DNA from: Rhodocyclales bacterium
GTDB taxonomy: Bacteria > Pseudomonadota > Gammaproteobacteria > Burkholderiales > Rhodocyclaceae
DNA: 64,000 nt
Direction: 5' to 3'
Assembly: GCA_016235165.1 (NCBI GenBank)
Contig: JACRLX010000046.1
Location: forward strand, 1 to 64,000
This document shows, piece after piece, positions 42,703-51,884 of this stretch. Within the stretch, counting starts at the first letter, position 1, and every line of letters begins with the position of its first letter. The position numbers and the translations under genes are program-made. Below the pieces are notes generated by a model. That model had not been told where the DNA came from. It worked only from the letters and a program-made list of their open reading frames with translations, and searched no databases.

Positions 42703-44928
42703 CTATTTAGTCTCGAATGTGGTGACGCCATCCCAGTTTTCGCCTGGCGGTTCCGTGCGCAGGTGCTCGACACGCTTGATATACAAGTCGTATAAGTAGC
42801 GAGGTTTGATCCGTTGCAAGTTCATCAAGGTAACTTCGGCCTGATCCCAGTCCTGGGCCCGGTAAAGCCGCAACGCCTGATTCCACAGCTTGAGTTCATC
42901 CAGATCGTCTTTCTCGACCTTGCCCTCTTCGCCGACGGGCTCGTAAATCCCGACCGGATCTTCCTTGCCCTTGACGCGCACCCGGTCGAGCTCACGGAAA
43001 ATGAATTCCTTTTTCACCAACTCACGGGTGCCCTCGCCGACAATGAAACCAACACCATACTGCTTGGTGATGCCTTCCAGGCGCGAACCGAGGTTTACCG
43101 CGTCACCCATCACGGTGTAAGACTGGCGCACCGGCGAACCCATGTCGCCAACGGTCATGGGGCCGGTATTCACGCCAACGCCAATCTTCAGTTCGGGCCA
43201 CCCCTTGGCGACCAGATCCTTGTTCAGTTCATGCAGGGCGACATGCATTTCCAGGCCGGTAAGAACGGCATTTTTCGCATGTTCGGGATCGTCGACCGGC
43301 GCCCCCCAGAACGCCATGATCGCATCGCCAATGTACTTGTCCAGGGTTCCCCGATGCTTGCGCACCACGATGGTCATGGCACCGAGATACTGGTTCATGA
43401 GGCTGGCCAGTTCATCCGGCTCCAGCCCCTCTGAGATGGTGGTAAAGCCACGCACGTCGGAAAACAGAACCGTTAGCTCGGCTTTGCGCCCAGCCATGCT
43501 GTAGTTCTCCGGATCCCGACTCATTTCCTCAACCAGCTCCGGCGGCACATACTGCCCGAACAAACCCGTCAATTGCCGCTTGGTTCGGGATTCGACGAAA
43601 TAGCCCCAAGACATGTTCATGGCATACAAAAGTATCACCGCGATCCCGCCACTCGCCAACGGCAGCACCACGTTGGAAACATGCCAGAAACTGAAATTGA
43701 TACCAAGGAGCAGCAACAAAACAATTGAGCCGACCACGGTGGCACGGAAAGGTGACAGCATGGGCAACAGGAAGACCATGACACCACCGGCGAGCAGGAC
43801 CAGCAGCACATCCGCGCCCAGGATGTAGGGTGGCTTGTGCTTGATCGCTCCATCCAGCATGCCGGCAATCAGATTGGCGTGTATCTCTACTCCGGGATAG
43901 GCCGCGCCGACAGGAGTTGCCCGCAGATCCATCAGACCGGGCGCGGTAGTACCGACAACGGCAATCCTGCCCGCCAGCAGTTCCTTTGGTACCTTGTCGG
44001 TCAACACATCGGTAATCGATATGTAGCGAAAACTTCCCTGCGCACCACGATACGGAATCAAGGTCGCGGCATTTTCGTCGACGGGAATGGCTAACGGCGC
44101 CTCGCTGCCACCCTTGAGTTCCAGCCATTCCATCGCCGCATAGGAACTCGGTGAATTGGACGGGTAGCCAGGAATGATTACAGGATTGCCGAGCAGATTG
44201 CGGACCATTGCCAGTGACAGCGATTCGTAATACTGGCCCTTGTACTCGACCAGCAGGGGGACGCGCCTTGAAATGCCATCGCCATCCACCAGCGGATTGA
44301 AATGCCCCGCTCCGGCGGCGGCTTTCTGGAACTCCGGCAAATTTCCGCCATGGCTGACCCACTGCGTAAAACCGATACGACGCCCAGCAAAGGTGCCAGC
44401 CGGAAAAACGGCGGATGGCACAGCGCCGGTGCTTACGCCGTCTTCACGACTGGAAAAATAATAGCCAAGTATGATGGGCCGGTTTTTCATCGATTCGGCA
44501 AAACGCGCGTCATTGTCAAGTTGCGGACGCAACTCGCGCAAGACGGAACTGAAGGCCGGCACCTCGCGCAACTCCTTCTTTGCCAGGGCATCCAGGGTAC
44601 GCAGGCCGGAACTGTCGTCGGGCTCCGCAAACACGACGTCGAAACCAACCAGGCGCATTCCGTACTGGTTGAAAAGCTTGTCCATCAACAACGCAAGCTT
44701 GTCGCGCCCCCATGGCCAGCGCCCCTGCTCCGCAAGGGACTTTTCATCGATATCGAGAATGACTACCCGCGGATCGACGGTACGCGGCATGGTCAGGCGC
44801 AGCTTTGCGTCGTAAATCAGCGAATCCAGATGGTTGACGAACGGAATTTGATAGACGCGGGCCGAATGGCCAAGCAATACCAGCAGGATCAGCAGTCCCA
44901 ATCCGTAGCGGGGAAGATACTGTTTCAA
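42703..44928 (-). CDS. CHASE2-adenylate cyclase (class III)
   Basis: A 741-residue membrane sensor. An N-terminal helix (LGLLILLVLLGHSARVY) leads to a periplasmic CHASE2 domain (about 25-330, with RVVILDIDEKSLAEQGRWPW). Three membrane helices follow (about 345-430), then the cyclase domain (about 480-665). Metal aspartates are in LFSDVRGFT and KYIGDAIMAFWGAP; the purine Lys/Asp (LDKYIGD, YTVMGD) and the transition-state Asn/Arg in AVNLGSRLE favour ATP over GTP. It shares CHASE2 with the kinase at 46573, so both may read the same periplasmic cue. Confidence 0.92.
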   Translation of the reverse strand: MKQYLPRYGLGLLILLVLLGHSARVYQIPFVNHLDSLIYDAKLRLTMPRTVDPRVVILDIDEKSLAEQGRWPWGRDKLALLMDKLFNQYGMRLVGFDVVFAEPDDSSGLRTLDALAKKELREVPAFSSVLRELRPQLDNDARFAESMKNRPIILGYYFSSREDGVSTGAVPSAVFPAGTFAGRRIGFTQWVSHGGNLPEFQKAAAGAGHFNPLVDGDGISRRVPLLVEYKGQYYESLSLAMVRNLLGNPVIIPGYPSNSPSSYAAMEWLELKGGSEAPLAIPVDENAATLIPYRGAQGSFRYISITDVLTDKVPKELLAGRIAVVGTTAPGLMDLRATPVGAAYPGVEIHANLIAGMLDGAIKHKPPYILGADVLLVLLAGGVMVFLLPMLSPFRATVVGSIVLLLLLGINFSFWHVSNVVLPLASGGIAVILLYAMNMSWGYFVESRTKRQLTGLFGQYVPPELVEEMSRDPENYSMAGRKAELTVLFSDVRGFTTISEGLEPDELASLMNQYLGAMTIVVRKHRGTLDKYIGDAIMAFWGAPVDDPEHAKNAVLTGLEMHVALHELNKDLVAKGWPELKIGVGVNTGPMTVGDMGSPVRQSYTVMGDAVNLGSRLEGITKQYGVGFIVGEGTRELVKKEFIFRELDRVRVKGKEDPVGIYEPVGEEGKVEKDDLDELKLWNQALRLYRAQDWDQAEVTLMNLQRIKPRYLYDLYIKRVEHLRTEPPGENWDGVTTFETK

Positions 44929-44957
44929 GCGACCTCCGGGGGCACGTTGGCGATGCT

Positions 44958-45707
44958 TCAGCTCTTGAGGAAAAATTCCATCTTGACGCCCGCCAATTCG
45001 ATTACGTCGTGGTCCGCCAGTTGATGGGCTTGCGCGTCAAGTGCCGTGCCATTCACCACGGGGAAACTGGCGCCCTCGACATGGGTGATGAAGTAGCCAT
45101 GGGGCCGACGTGCAATGACGGCGACTTGAACCCCGGGTTTTCCAAGCGTCGTCAGCGTCTTGGTCAGCTCCATTTCCTTACCGGCGTTTCCACCCGAGAG
45201 CAGTTGGATTGCGCCCAAGGGAAGGGCTGCGGCAGGCGGTGGGGATGCGGCGGGAGCGGCAGGCGGCATGCCGGGCGAAGTCGTGGTATGCGCAGCCGCA
45301 ACGCCGGCCGACGGAGTCGGCGCCGCCGGCGCGGCGGCTGGCGGAGCCGCGGGAGGTTTCGCCGCACCCGGACGCAAAATCATGGTCTTTTCGAAATCCG
45401 CGGCGTTTGTCTGTTGCGGCAACTCGCTGACAAACTTCAGCCGGTACTTGCCGAGTTCGATCGTGTCGCCATTCTGCAGAAAATGCTTCTTGACGGACTG
45501 GCCATTGACAAAGGTTCCGTTGGTGCTGCCAAGATCCTCAAGAAACGAGTCATTGAGGATGGTGATCACCACAGCATGCTCACCCGAGATCGCGAGATTG
45601 TCGATCTGTATGTCGTTATGGGGCTTGCGACCGATCGTGGTGCGCTCCTTGTTCAAGGGAATTTCCTTGAGCATCGTGGTTTCCATGCTGAGTATGAGCT
45701 TAGCCAT
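44958..45707 (-). CDS. FHA-domain protein with two FHA-like modules
   Basis: A 249-residue cytoplasmic protein. The first FHA domain (about 20-95) has the phosphothreonine-binding set TTIGRKPHNDIQI, SGEHAVV and LGSTNGTFVNG. An Ala/Pro-rich linker (about 105-160) leads to a second, degenerate FHA (TTLGKPGVQVAVIARRP, VNGTALDAQA) that lacks the GR/SxxH pair. FHA domains bind phosphothreonine, here presumably on targets of the kinase at 46573. It sits between the PP2C phosphatase and the cyclase genes. Confidence 0.9.
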   Translation of the reverse strand: MAKLILSMETTMLKEIPLNKERTTIGRKPHNDIQIDNLAISGEHAVVITILNDSFLEDLGSTNGTFVNGQSVKKHFLQNGDTIELGKYRLKFVSELPQQTNAADFEKTMILRPGAAKPPAAPPAAAPAAPTPSAGVAAAHTTTSPGMPPAAPAASPPPAAALPLGAIQLLSGGNAGKEMELTKTLTTLGKPGVQVAVIARRPHGYFITHVEGASFPVVNGTALDAQAHQLADHDVIELAGVKMEFFLKS

Positions 45708-45740
45708 TGTCTTCGTCCTTCAAGGTCACAGAGCGCTGCA

Positions 45741-46562
45741 TTACTTGAACCAGGCCAGGATCCGGGAGAGCATTCCGCGAGATGCCGGATATTCCCCCTT
45801 GACCTTGACCAAGATTACAGAAACATTGTCACGACCACCATTGTCGTTGGCCATTTGTATCAATTGAGTTGCGCAAAGCTCGAGATTCGCCGACAGCGCC
45901 CCCAGGGTCATCGCAATTTCGTCATCCTCAACCATGTCGTTAAGGCCATCCGAACAAAGCAGGTATACGTCGCCAGGCATGACTTCGTGGTCATGGATCT
46001 CGGCCGCAACCTCGGCATCGATGCCAACCGCGCGCGTCACCAGATTCTTGTTTTGCGAGTGACGTGCCTGCTCCGGGGTGATCAGGCCGGCATCGATCTG
46101 CTCCTGCAGCAGGGAATGATCCCTCGTAATGGCCTCGAAGTCATCGCCGCGCAGACGGTACATGCGCGAATCGCCGATGTGCCCCACGGTCACCTTGTTG
46201 TCGTGAAATACGGCAACCACGAGCGTCGTCCCCATGCCGGCATGCTGCGGATTGGTTTGTGAGGACTGGAAGATGGCGCTATTCACCAGGCCCATCTGGG
46301 TTTCCACCGCAATCTCGGCCCAGGTTTTCCCGTTACCGGCATCGCTGCTGGGCGATCGATCCGCAAACGCCTTCGCCAGCTCGGAGCCCAGCATTGTGGT
46401 GGCCATGCCGCTGGCCACCTCGCCGGCGTTGTAACCGCCCATGCCATCGGCAAGCACGGCAAAGCCCGACTCGGCGTTGGCCATGACCGAGTCTTCGTTG
46501 TTGGAGCGAACCATACCTGGGTCGCTGCGCGTGACCATTTCGAGAACGGCATTCATATCCAT
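45741..46562 (-). CDS. PP2C-family Ser/Thr protein phosphatase
   Basis: A 273-residue soluble phosphatase. Metal-binding motifs are intact: RSNNEDSVM, LADGMGGYNAGEVAS, GDSRMYRL, LLCSDGLNDMVEDDEI and GGRDNVSVILV. It should oppose the CHASE2 kinase encoded 10 bp upstream. ATG 46562 gives the family N-terminus; an in-frame upstream start overlapping the kinase gene is less likely. Confidence 0.93.
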   Translation of the reverse strand: MDMNAVLEMVTRSDPGMVRSNNEDSVMANAESGFAVLADGMGGYNAGEVASGMATTMLGSELAKAFADRSPSSDAGNGKTWAEIAVETQMGLVNSAIFQSSQTNPQHAGMGTTLVVAVFHDNKVTVGHIGDSRMYRLRGDDFEAITRDHSLLQEQIDAGLITPEQARHSQNKNLVTRAVGIDAEVAAEIHDHEVMPGDVYLLCSDGLNDMVEDDEIAMTLGALSANLELCATQLIQMANDNGGRDNVSVILVKVKGEYPASRGMLSRILAWFK

Positions 46563-46572
46563 GGCGATGCCC

Positions 46573-49209
46573 TCAGAAACTGATATCCACGCCGGAGTCG
46601 GCCGCGGGTGTTCCACCGCTCATGCTAATGCAGGTACGAATGTCGCGGGCAAACTCTGCGCCGGTCTGGTACCGCGCGTCGGGATCCTTGGTCAGCGCCT
46701 TGCCGATGATATCCACGACGCAGTCCGGCAGATCGGGGTTGATCGCGCGAATGTCGGGATGCGCTTCATTGGCGATGCGAAACATCAGTTGCGCCATCGA
46801 ATCGCCTTCGAAGGGCAGCTTGCCGCAGCTCATCTGAAACAGCATGACTCCCAGCGAAAAGAGGTCGGAACGGCCGTCGATTTTCTTTCCGGCAAGCTGT
46901 TCCGGCGACATGTAGCTCGGCGTCCCGAGCACCATGCCGGTTTTGGTTTTGGACGAGTCGGTGATGCGGGCAATACCGAAGTCCGTGACCTTGACCTGAT
47001 CCGAATCCGGCTCATACATGATATTGGCGGGCTTAATATCGCGATGCACGACGTTGTTCTCGTGAGCATACGACAGGGCATCGGCAACCCGTGCCACGAT
47101 GCTCATCACGCGCGGCATGGGCATCAGGTTACCCGCCTTGGCGTAAGGCACCAGATCCTTGCCCTTGAGGAACTCCATGGCAATGTAGGCCAGATCGTGT
47201 TCCTCGCCGGCATCGTACATCTGCACGATGTTGGGATGATTCAGTCGCCCCGCCGTCTCGGCTTCGCGGAAGAAACGCTCCTTGACCTCGACCAGTTCGT
47301 CGGCCTCGAACTCCTGCGACAAGGCCATGGTCTTGATGGCCACGACACGATTGATCTTGGGATCGCGCCCCATGTAAACCACGCCCATGGCGCCTTTGCC
47401 CAGCTCTTTTTCTATCTGGTAACGCCCCAGCATCGGCTTCTCGACATTTCCGCTGGCATCGAGCAAGCTTGCATTGCTGCGACCGCCACCGCCCCCCCCG
47501 AGGATGACGGTTTCCGATAGTTGCTTCGCGCGGTTGACACGGTTTTCGATGTCACGGAACTTCGGATCCCAATCATGGATATAGCGGAACGCGGCCTCGG
47601 CCTTGTTGAACTGGCGCTTGCGCTCGAAATCCAGGGCCAGGTTGTAGATGTTCTCCATGACCTGATTGTCCTTGGGACACAAGCGGAATTTGTCGAAGGC
47701 CATGTCCAACTGGCCCTGGCCCTGGAATGCGAGGCCCAGCATGCGGTTCGACTCCGCCGAAGCAGCGTCCGACTTCTCCTTGCCGCGCTCGGTGACGACA
47801 AAGCGCTTGACCGTCAGCAGCAAGTGGCCAACGACCAGCAGGGCGGCTGGAACCATCAGCTGGATCCACATCAACTGCGTCGTCATCAGAACGAAGTGGG
47901 TCGCGATCAAAGCCACCAGGACGCCGGCGGTAATGCCCGCCGCCACTCCCGCCTTTATCCGCGGCAGCAAGACGACGAGGTAGGCCGCGATCAGCAGGAA
48001 GACCAGCTTTTCAACCCAGAAGCCCCAGGTCGGCGCGACAAAGAAATGCTCCGAAAGCAGACTCGACACGGCATGAGCCTGCATCAAGACCGCCGGCATG
48101 GCCGGGCTGATCGGAGTGACAAAAACGCTGCCAACGGAGGACGAGGTTGGCCCGATCAGGACGATCTTGTCGCGATACTTGTCATAGGGAATCTTGCCAC
48201 TCTTCACATCGAAGAAGGAATCCACCTGGAATGCCGGCTGGCCGCCTTCCCTGTCCTTGTAGAAGAAGGTAAGCATCCGGGAGTCGGTGTCCGTTCCGAC
48301 CTTGAGCTTGCCCAGCCGGACCGAATCGCCGGCTTGAGCCTGGATGTCGGCAACGGTCAGGTTGTGACTGCGCGCGGCCACCAACAGCGACAGCGAGGGG
48401 AAGGTCTGATCGAAGTAGGAAAGTACCAACGGCTCGGTACGAATCGCCCCGTCGACATCGGGTATCACGTTGAGGTGTCCAATCGCCTTGGCCACCTTGC
48501 CCAGCGGTTCGATCACGCCGGCATCGACACCCAGTGTCGGGAAGGGTGGCGCAACATCGGCACCGGATACCTTGACGGCATTTTTCCTGATGAAATCAGG
48601 GAGATCCTTGTCCGGACGGCCACGTGGCTCGCCAAGCACGAAAAGCATCGGCAAGGTTACGTTTCCCGCCTTGTTGAAGGCATCGGCAAGCCGCCGGTCC
48701 GTGTTCAGCTTCTGGTCGGCTTCGACCAGCAAGGCCTCGATCTGAGGGCAGGAAGAAGCCGCGGGCGGCGCGGGCGCCGCTACCGGTGCCGGGGCCGTGC
48801 CATCTCCTGCCGGAGCCGGTGCCGGAGCCGGCTCTGTAACCGCGGCAGGCAAGGTCACGCCGCAGGATTCAATCAGCTTGTTGATGTACACCAAACCCTG
48901 GTCACGCTGTGGCTCGGAGTAGAAAACCGTCGTTGCAATAACCTTGGCCTTGGCTGCGGCGAGCTTGTCCACCATGTCCGCCATGATCTCCCGCGACCAC
49001 GGCCAGCGCCCGATGTTGTCCAAGCTGGGCTTGTCGATGGCGATGACGGCAATCTTGTCCGAAGGCGTCCTGCTTGCCGCGCCGACCCCCATGTCATAGG
49101 CCTTGCGCTCCAGCCCCTGCAAGAGGTCGCCATTGCCCAGCACCAGCATGACGAGGCTGACGGCCACCCCGAAGAACCCGTCACTTTTCCAGAAGCCCGC
49201 TTTCTTCAT
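46573..49209 (-). CDS. CHASE2-serine/threonine protein kinase
   Basis: An 878-residue membrane receptor kinase. After a first membrane helix comes a periplasmic CHASE2 domain (about 30-400), interrupted near residues 115-155 by an Ala/Pro-rich insertion. Three membrane helices (about 405-480) and a short TPR-like linker follow. The kinase domain (about 600-865) has LGKGAMGVVY, AIKTM, VVHRDIKPANIM, TDFGIARI and GTPSYMSPEQL, so all catalytic residues are intact and it is an RD-type kinase. ATG 49209 is preferred, with AGGG 9 bp upstream. It is the first gene of the signalling operon. Confidence 0.93.
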   Translation of the reverse strand: MKKAGFWKSDGFFGVAVSLVMLVLGNGDLLQGLERKAYDMGVGAASRTPSDKIAVIAIDKPSLDNIGRWPWSREIMADMVDKLAAAKAKVIATTVFYSEPQRDQGLVYINKLIESCGVTLPAAVTEPAPAPAPAGDGTAPAPVAAPAPPAASSCPQIEALLVEADQKLNTDRRLADAFNKAGNVTLPMLFVLGEPRGRPDKDLPDFIRKNAVKVSGADVAPPFPTLGVDAGVIEPLGKVAKAIGHLNVIPDVDGAIRTEPLVLSYFDQTFPSLSLLVAARSHNLTVADIQAQAGDSVRLGKLKVGTDTDSRMLTFFYKDREGGQPAFQVDSFFDVKSGKIPYDKYRDKIVLIGPTSSSVGSVFVTPISPAMPAVLMQAHAVSSLLSEHFFVAPTWGFWVEKLVFLLIAAYLVVLLPRIKAGVAAGITAGVLVALIATHFVLMTTQLMWIQLMVPAALLVVGHLLLTVKRFVVTERGKEKSDAASAESNRMLGLAFQGQGQLDMAFDKFRLCPKDNQVMENIYNLALDFERKRQFNKAEAAFRYIHDWDPKFRDIENRVNRAKQLSETVILGGGGGGRSNASLLDASGNVEKPMLGRYQIEKELGKGAMGVVYMGRDPKINRVVAIKTMALSQEFEADELVEVKERFFREAETAGRLNHPNIVQMYDAGEEHDLAYIAMEFLKGKDLVPYAKAGNLMPMPRVMSIVARVADALSYAHENNVVHRDIKPANIMYEPDSDQVKVTDFGIARITDSSKTKTGMVLGTPSYMSPEQLAGKKIDGRSDLFSLGVMLFQMSCGKLPFEGDSMAQLMFRIANEAHPDIRAINPDLPDCVVDIIGKALTKDPDARYQTGAEFARDIRTCISMSGGTPAADSGVDISF

Positions 49210-49258
49210 CGGTTGCAACCCTGTCGAGAGCCTGCGAAAAAACAGCGCAATAAGCGCA

Positions 49259-49288
49259 ATTCTTACAGTCCAGCATCAAGTCCGTCAA
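49259..49288 (-). promoter_or_regulatory. Possible sigma-70 promoter of the signalling operon
   Basis: On the minus strand TTGACG (49283-49288) and AAGAAT (49259-49264) are spaced by 18 bp, matching five and four of six consensus bases. Transcription would begin near 49251, about 42 nt before the kinase ATG. It is the best candidate in the 332-bp gap between the kinase start and sucD, but was found by eye. Confidence 0.4.
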
Positions 49289-49295
49289 TCAATTT

Positions 49296-49372
49296 ATGTC
49301 CCCGAAGCATGCGGAGGGGACGGTATCCTCTTGCGGGATATGTCCCCGAAGCATGCGGAGGGGACGGTATCC
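49296..49372. repeat. Tandem 33-bp hairpin repeat (REP-like)
   Basis: Two identical 33-bp units (49296-49328 and 49340-49372), 44 bp apart start to start. Each contains GTCCCC and GGGGAC as a 6-bp stem around a 12-base loop with GCATGC in it. The intervening bases differ. This looks like an extragenic palindromic repeat of the kind spread by RAYT transposases; no RAYT gene is in the window. Confidence 0.88.
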
Positions 49373-49429
49373 CTCGGTAGGATCATGACATTCGGAGCCT
49401 TTGACCGGAGATTTGCTGATTCTAAGCGG

Positions 49430-49464
49430 AAAAAAGCCGCAACAGCTTGCGCTGCGCGGCTTTT
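49430..49464 (-). terminator. Rho-independent terminator downstream of sucCD
   Basis: On the minus strand AAAAGCCGC and GCGGCTTTT form a 9-bp stem around a loop of about 15 bases, with a run of six Ts at the 3' side. It lies about 78 bp beyond the sucD stop and separates sucCD from the signalling operon on the same strand. Confidence 0.75.
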
Positions 49465-49513
49465 GGCTGGTTGCCAGCACTTCCAGCGGATCTCGGCCAA
49501 CGGCGGTGCGGCT

Positions 49514-49540
49514 GATCGCCGTACCACCAGCGCCGACTTT
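49514..49540 (+). repeat. Dispersed repeat, copy 2
   Basis: The core ACCAGCGCCGACTTT with ATCGCCGT upstream, two mismatches from copy 3 over the shared 26 bases. Its right end is one base from the sucD stop codon, so in the sense of sucD it begins the 3' untranslated region. Confidence 0.72.
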
Positions 49541-49541
49541 C

Positions 49542-50444
49542 CTACTTGAGCAGGCCCTTCAGCAGCTTGGCCATTTCCGACGGATTGCGCGTCACCGTGA
49601 AGCCGCACTCCTCCATGATTGCCAGCTTGGCATCGGCCGTATCGGCACCGCCCGAAATCAGCGCGCCGGCATGGCCCATGCGCTTGCCGGCCGGGGCGGT
49701 GACGCCGGCGATGAAGCCGACGATGGGCTTCTTCATGTTGGCCTTGCACCACTGCGCGGCTTCGGCCTCGTCCGGGTCCGGGCCGCCGATCTCGCCGATC
49801 ATGATCACGGCGTCGGTGTCGGGGTCGTCGTTGAAGGCCTTCATGACGTCGATGTGCTTCAAGCCGTTGATCGGGTCGCCGCCGATGCCGACCGCCGAGC
49901 TTTGGCCGAGGCCGATTTCGGTCAGTTGTGCGACGGCTTCGTAGGTCAGCGTGCCGGAGCGCGACACGACGCCGATGCGGCCCTTGCGGTGGATGTGCCC
50001 GGGCATGATGCCGATCTTGACTTCGTCCGGGGTGATCAGCCCAGGGCAGTTGGGTCCGAGCAGCAGGGTCTTCTTGCCGCCGGCGGCTTCCTTGGCCTTC
50101 ATCTTGTCGCGCACCACCAGCATGTCGCGCACCGGTATGCCCTCGGTGATGCAGATCGCCAGGTCGAGATCGGCCTCGCAGGCTTCCCAGATCGCGTCGG
50201 CGGCGCCGGCGGGCGGCACGTAGATCACGGAAACCGTGGCGCCGGTCTGGGCCTTGGCTTCCTTGACCGAGGCGAAGATCGGCACGTCGAAGATCTTCTC
50301 GCCGGCCTTCTTCGGGTTCACGCCGGCGACGAAGCAGTTCTTGCCGTTGGCGTACTCGATGCACTTCTCGGTGTGGAACTGGCCGGTCTTGCCGGTGATG
50401 CCCTGGGTGATGATGCGGGTGTCTTTGTTGATGAAGATGGACAT
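49542..50444 (-). CDS. sucD: Succinyl-CoA synthetase alpha subunit
   Basis: A 300-residue subunit that binds CoA and carries the phosphohistidine of succinyl-CoA synthetase in the TCA cycle. The N-terminal CoA site has [17 protein letters not shown]. The active-site histidine is in [17 protein letters not shown] near residue 250. It follows sucC by 9 bp. Full length for the family with no anomalies. Confidence 0.97.
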   Translation of the reverse strand: MSIFINKDTRIITQGITGKTGQFHTEKCIEYANGKNCFVAGVNPKKAGEKIFDVPIFASVKEAKAQTGATVSVIYVPPAGAADAIWEACEADLDLAICITEGIPVRDMLVVRDKMKAKEAAGGKKTLLLGPNCPGLITPDEVKIGIMPGHIHRKGRIGVVSRSGTLTYEAVAQLTEIGLGQSSAVGIGGDPINGLKHIDVMKAFNDDPDTDAVIMIGEIGGPDPDEAEAAQWCKANMKKPIVGFIAGVTAPAGKRMGHAGALISGGADTADAKLAIMEECGFTVTRNPSEMAKLLKGLLK

Positions 50445-50453
50445 GGTGGTTCC

Positions 50454-51611
50454 TTACTTGACGGCAGCGACGATCTTGGTCGCGGCCTCGGCCATGGAGT
50501 CGGCGGAAATGATCGGCAGGCCGGATTCGGCGAGGATCTTCTTGCCCAGGTCTTCGTTGGTGCCCTTCATGCGCACCACCAGTGGCACCGAGTGCGTCTC
50601 GCGCGCGGCGGTGACCACGCCGGTGGCGATGGTGTCGCATTTCATGATGCCGCCGAAGATGTTGACCAGGATGCCCTTGACCTTGGGGTTCTTGAGCATG
50701 ATCTTGAAGGCTTCGGTGACCTTTTCGGTGGTCGCGCCACCGCCGACGTCGAGGAAGTTGGCCGGCTCGGCGCCGAACAGCTTGATCGTGTCCATGGTCG
50801 CCATCGCCAGGCCGGCGCCGTTCACCAGGCAGCCGATGTTGCCGTCGAGGCTGATGTAGGCCAGGTCATATTTGGAAGCTTCGATCTCGTCCGCATCCTC
50901 TTCGTCGAGGTCGCGGTAGGCAACGATCTCGGGATGGCGATAGAGCGCGTTGGAGTCGAAATTGAACTTGGCGTCGAGCGCCTTGATGTTGCCGTTGCCT
51001 TCCAAGATCATGGGATTGATCTCGGCCAGGCTGGCGTCGGTCTCCATGTAGCAGGTGTAGAGCTTCTTGAAGGTGTCGATGGCCTGGGCCTGCGAAGCGG
51101 CCGGAACGCCGATGCCGTCGGCCAGTTCCTTGGCCTGGGCGTCGGTCAGCCCGGCGGCCGGATCGACGAAGACCTTGATGATCTTCTCGGGGGTCTTGTG
51201 CGCGACTTCCTCGATGTCCATGCCGCCCTCGCTCGATGCCATCATCGCCACTTTCTGCGAGGCACGGTCGGTCAGGGCCGCCACGTAGTATTCCTTCTTG
51301 ATGTCGGCGCCCTCTTCCACCAGCAGGCGGCGCACCTTCTGGCCGGCCGGCCCGGTCTGGTGGGTCACGAGTTGCATGCCGAGGATCTGGCCGGCGTAGC
51401 TCTTCACCTCGTCCAGGGACTTGGCCACCTTGACACCGCCGCCCTTGCCGCGACCGCCGGCATGGATCTGGGCCTTCACCACCCAAACCTTGCCGCCGAG
51501 AGTTTCCGCCGCCTTCACCGCCTCGTCGACGGAAAAGCAGGGAATGCCGCGCGGTACCGTCACGCCGAATTTCTTCAGGATTTCCTTGCCCTGATATTCG
51601 TGGATTTTCAT
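50454..51611 (-). CDS. sucC: Succinyl-CoA synthetase beta subunit
   Basis: A 385-residue ADP- or GDP-forming beta subunit with an ATP-grasp domain at the N-terminus ([17 protein letters not shown], then [18 protein letters not shown]) and the ligase domain at the C-terminus ([24 protein letters not shown]). It forms an operon with sucD. A 273-bp gap separates it from the divergent glpK; no certain promoter was picked out there. Confidence 0.97.
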   Translation of the reverse strand: MKIHEYQGKEILKKFGVTVPRGIPCFSVDEAVKAAETLGGKVWVVKAQIHAGGRGKGGGVKVAKSLDEVKSYAGQILGMQLVTHQTGPAGQKVRRLLVEEGADIKKEYYVAALTDRASQKVAMMASSEGGMDIEEVAHKTPEKIIKVFVDPAAGLTDAQAKELADGIGVPAASQAQAIDTFKKLYTCYMETDASLAEINPMILEGNGNIKALDAKFNFDSNALYRHPEIVAYRDLDEEDADEIEASKYDLAYISLDGNIGCLVNGAGLAMATMDTIKLFGAEPANFLDVGGGATTEKVTEAFKIMLKNPKVKGILVNIFGGIMKCDTIATGVVTAARETHSVPLVVRMKGTNEDLGKKILAESGLPIISADSMAEAATKIVAAVK

Positions 51612-51884
51612 GCGTCTTCCTCGTGTGTGTGCTGCGTTGATCAGATGCCGGTGCTTGGCCGGTCTTGTTGTCGCGGATTCGCCGTGCCGGGAATGTCCGG
51701 TCTGGGTGTACCCGCAAGGGACGGCGCAGCAAGCCCTGGGGCCGTTGTTGCGGCGCGGAATACTAACATAAGGAGACTTAATCGAAGCTTACAAAAAGCT
51801 GCTGACCGCCCGCCGGCGGCAGGCAAATTGACGACCGGAGAGCGGACCGCTAATGTCCTCGTCGTCCGCTCCGAAGGAAATGCC

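Noticed and set aside
49296-49372. Two-unit direct repeat as a CRISPR array
   Set aside because: Only two units with an 11-bp gap, no leader and no cas genes; the palindromic unit fits a REP element.
47521-49380. 619-residue plus-strand open frame opposite the CHASE2 kinase
   Set aside because: The kinase on the minus strand is complete and well conserved; the antisense frame has no recognisable domain.
49401-51884. Long plus-strand open frame extending glpK upstream by more than 800 codons
   Set aside because: It runs antisense to sucC and sucD. Family similarity for glycerol kinase begins only at 51885, which has a good ribosome-binding site.
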